From: Chloroflexota bacterium
Lineage (GTDB): Bacteria > Chloroflexota > Dormibacteria > Dormibacterales > Dormibacteraceae
Assembly: GCA_005888075.1 (NCBI GenBank)
Contig: VBKD01000165.1
Span: 1-7,244 of the forward strand
Direction of reading: 5' to 3'
Length of the DNA: 7,244 nt
Under the pieces are notes generated by a model. That model saw nothing but the letters and a program-made list of their open reading frames with translations, searched no databases and was not told the origin of the DNA. A program made the position numbers and the translations under genes. Each line of letters opens with the position of its first letter. The first letter of the stretch is position 1. This document shows, one piece after another, positions 6,239 to 7,244 of the stretch.

Positions 6239-7244
6239 ATGGCCAGGACTCCCCGCATTCCGCTCGAATTGACGAAGCGGCCTTTTTCGCTCGAAGAGGC
6301 ACGTGCGGCGGGGCTCACGCTGAGTTCATTGAGGGGCAAGACCTGGCGACGGTTGGGCGCTGAGCTCTACTGCTGGCAGGGCCTCCACGAGGATCCTTGG
6401 CTGCTGCTATCGGTGTGGCGCGACTTGCTTCCCCCCGACGCGGTTTTCGCAGGCGCCACCGCCGCCTGGATGCTTGGCCTGGATTTTGATCCGACTAATC
6501 CGGTCGAGATGATTGTGCCGCCGGGATCCGGCGTCAGATCGCGCCCTGGGCTGAGCGTGCGTCGCTGCGAAATCGGATCGAGCGAGGCGGTCGGGGTGCG
6601 AGGTCTACGCGCGACGACACTTCCCCGCACGCTGCGCGATCTATGTATTCGATCCTCGGAGGTGGAAGCCCTGGTCGCCATCGATATGGCGATCCATAAG
6701 GGTCTTGCGGACGCGGCCACGCTCAGTCGCTACGCCTTTGCCACGGCGGGCCGTGCCGGCGCCCGCCAGCTACGCACACTGGCCGAGGTTGCGGCCGCCG
6801 CCGAATCGCCGATGGAGACCCGTCTTCGCTGGCTGTTGATCGAGGCAGGACTGCCACAACCAGAGGTGCAGACCAATCTTCACGATCTCGAGCAACGGTT
6901 TGTTGGCCGAGCCGATCTCTACTATCCCCGAGCGCGGCTCGTGCTGGAGTACGACGGGGGCAACCACCGAGAGCGTCTGGTCGAGGACAACCGCCGGCAA
7001 AACATGCTTATCAACGCTGGATTCAAGGTCTTGCGATTCACGGCCGGGGACATCCACGGCCGCCCGGACGTCGTTGTCGCACAGGTAGCGATCGCACTGG
7101 GGACGACCCCTTTAGGTGCGGTTGGCGCCAAACGCGCGGAAAAAAGTCTTCCAAAGCGAACGGTCGGCGACAGACGTGCGGAATCGGGTCGGCGCAGTTG
7201 GTGGCAGGACGTGTGGCGGAGAGGGAGAGATTTGAACTCTCGAT
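6239..7244 (+). CDS. AbiEi-like N-terminal domain + DUF559 nuclease-like protein, stop codon not found in window
   Basis: Resembles the two-domain proteins annotated as type IV toxin-antitoxin AbiEi-family/DUF559 endonuclease-like proteins, common in Actinobacteria. Residues 8-70 look like the AbiEi winged-helix part (PFSLEEARAAGLTLSSLRG, then LYCWQG), followed by the linker domain (AVFAGATAAWMLGLDFDP, RTLRDL, VAIDMAIHKG). From residue 190 (SPMETRLRWLLIEAGLPQPE) comes the restriction-endonuclease-like DUF559 domain: D226 in GRADLYYP, E237 and D239 in LEYDGGNH, the EDNRRQNML helix from 249 and GFKVLRF from 261. These fit the PD-(D/E)xK-type core, although activity is unproven. ATG 6239 has no clear Shine-Dalgarno; GTG 6188 is an in-frame alternative. 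Homologues usually end near residue 290, but this frame stays open for about 45 more codons, through repeat copy 2 and antisense into the tRNA. Removing one C from the run at 7107-7110 would give a stop at 7113-7115 after residue 291. No AbiEii-like toxin partner is seen. Confidence 0.85.
   Translation, partial: MARTPRIPLELTKRPFSLEEARAAGLTLSSLRGKTWRRLGAELYCWQGLHEDPWLLLSVWRDLLPPDAVFAGATAAWMLGLDFDPTNPVEMIVPPGSGVRSRPGLSVRRCEIGSSEAVGVRGLRATTLPRTLRDLCIRSSEVEALVAIDMAIHKGLADAATLSRYAFATAGRAGARQLRTLAEVAAAAESPMETRLRWLLIEAGLPQPEVQTNLHDLEQRFVGRADLYYPRARLVLEYDGGNHRERLVEDNRRQNMLINAGFKVLRFTAGDIHGRPDVVVAQVAIALGTTPLGAVGAKRAEKSLPKRTVGDRRAESGRRSWWQDVWRRGRDLNSR
7118..7135. repeat. 18-bp palindrome at start of repeat copy 2
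   Basis: Positions 7118-7135 form a palindrome centred on GGCGCC with one mismatched pair (7121/7132), matching the position and centre (TTGGCGCCAA) of the larger palindrome in copy 1. It lies just after the expected end of the AbiEi/DUF559 gene, so the palindrome of each repeat copy follows the 3' end of a plus-strand gene. Confidence 0.5.
7123..7186 (+). repeat. Imperfect direct repeat, copy 2 (between AbiEi/DUF559 gene and tRNA)
   Basis: Second copy of the 64-bp unit, with TGGCGCCAAA at 7123-7132 and the exact 16-mer CAGACGTGCGGAATCG at 7171-7186. It differs in the middle by an A-rich patch (7140-7145). It ends 27 bases before the CCA end of the tRNA gene. The AbiEi/DUF559 frame currently reads through it, but the repeat probably lies outside the real gene. 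Confidence 0.7.
7214..7244 (-). tRNA. tRNA gene, 3' portion, probably tRNA-Ser (rest beyond window)
   Basis: On the minus strand the sequence contains a perfect T arm, GAGAG (7241-7237), loop TTCAAAT (7236-7230) and CTCTC (7229-7225), followed by the acceptor strand CCTCTCC (7224-7218), discriminator G (7217) and an encoded CCA (7216-7214). A predicted GGAGAGG 5' acceptor strand with discriminator G is typical of bacterial tRNA-Ser; tRNA-Asp is a less likely alternative. The anticodon and variable arm lie outside the window, so identity is provisional while tRNA nature is firm. Confidence 0.9.

Noticed and set aside
6239..7115. Complete AbiE toxin-antitoxin pair
   Set aside because: No nucleotidyltransferase-like AbiEii partner is encoded next to it in the window; the upstream neighbour is an SRPBCC protein and downstream is a tRNA.
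6122..7244. tRNA attachment-site (att) interpretation of the direct repeats
   Set aside because: Integrase att repeats normally duplicate part of the tRNA 3' end. Here the repeats stop 27 bases short of the tRNA, and no integrase or tRNA fragment is visible at 6122-6185.

Overview
This is a high-GC chromosomal segment with no phage, plasmid or CRISPR signature. Lipobox lipoproteins, a cysteine-rich exported binding protein and an AbiEi/DUF559-type protein of the kind common in Actinobacteria and related soil lineages suggest a high-GC bacterium of that general type (actinobacterial or Chloroflexota/Dormibacterota-like). No phylogenetic marker is present, so this is only an inference.

Layout. 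Positions 1-3552, minus strand: the 5' part of a peptide/nickel-type (Dpp/Opp) ABC importer operon. It is read from right to left as substrate-binding lipoprotein, DppB-like permease and DppC-like permease, the last cut by the window edge. A GC-rich stem-loop followed by a short T tract separates the binding-protein gene from the permeases. The two permease genes overlap by 8 bases. A promoter with a perfect TTGACA -35 box and a structured leader of about 125 nt precede the binding-protein gene. Positions 3553-3859: gene-free divergent regulatory region. Positions 3860-5093, plus: a YncE/YVTN-like beta-propeller with a C-terminal membrane helix, whose lipoprotein signal peptide is in a different frame from the propeller. 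Positions 5080-5519, minus: a small secreted CHRD-domain protein, convergent with the propeller gene and also out of frame near its C-terminus. Positions 5679-6101, plus: an intact SRPBCC (polyketide cyclase/dehydrase-like) protein. Positions 6239 to the window end, plus: an AbiEi-like/DUF559 protein that lacks an in-frame stop. It is flanked by two imperfect direct repeats of about 64 bp and runs head-on into the 3' end of a minus-strand tRNA gene, probably tRNA-Ser.

How the genes work together: only the transporter genes form a clear functional unit (extracytoplasmic oligopeptide-type ligand capture and membrane translocation; the ATPase genes would lie beyond position 1). The others look like independent single-gene units. 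The most notable pattern is that three consecutive genes (propeller, CHRD, AbiEi/DUF559) each appear broken by one small indel, while the transporter genes and the SRPBCC gene are intact. This may be sequence or assembly error, or real local gene decay. I do not see convincing evidence for a wholly new multi-gene system. The repeat-flanked AbiEi/DUF559 locus beside the tRNA and the out-of-frame lipoprotein signal are the places most worth checking.
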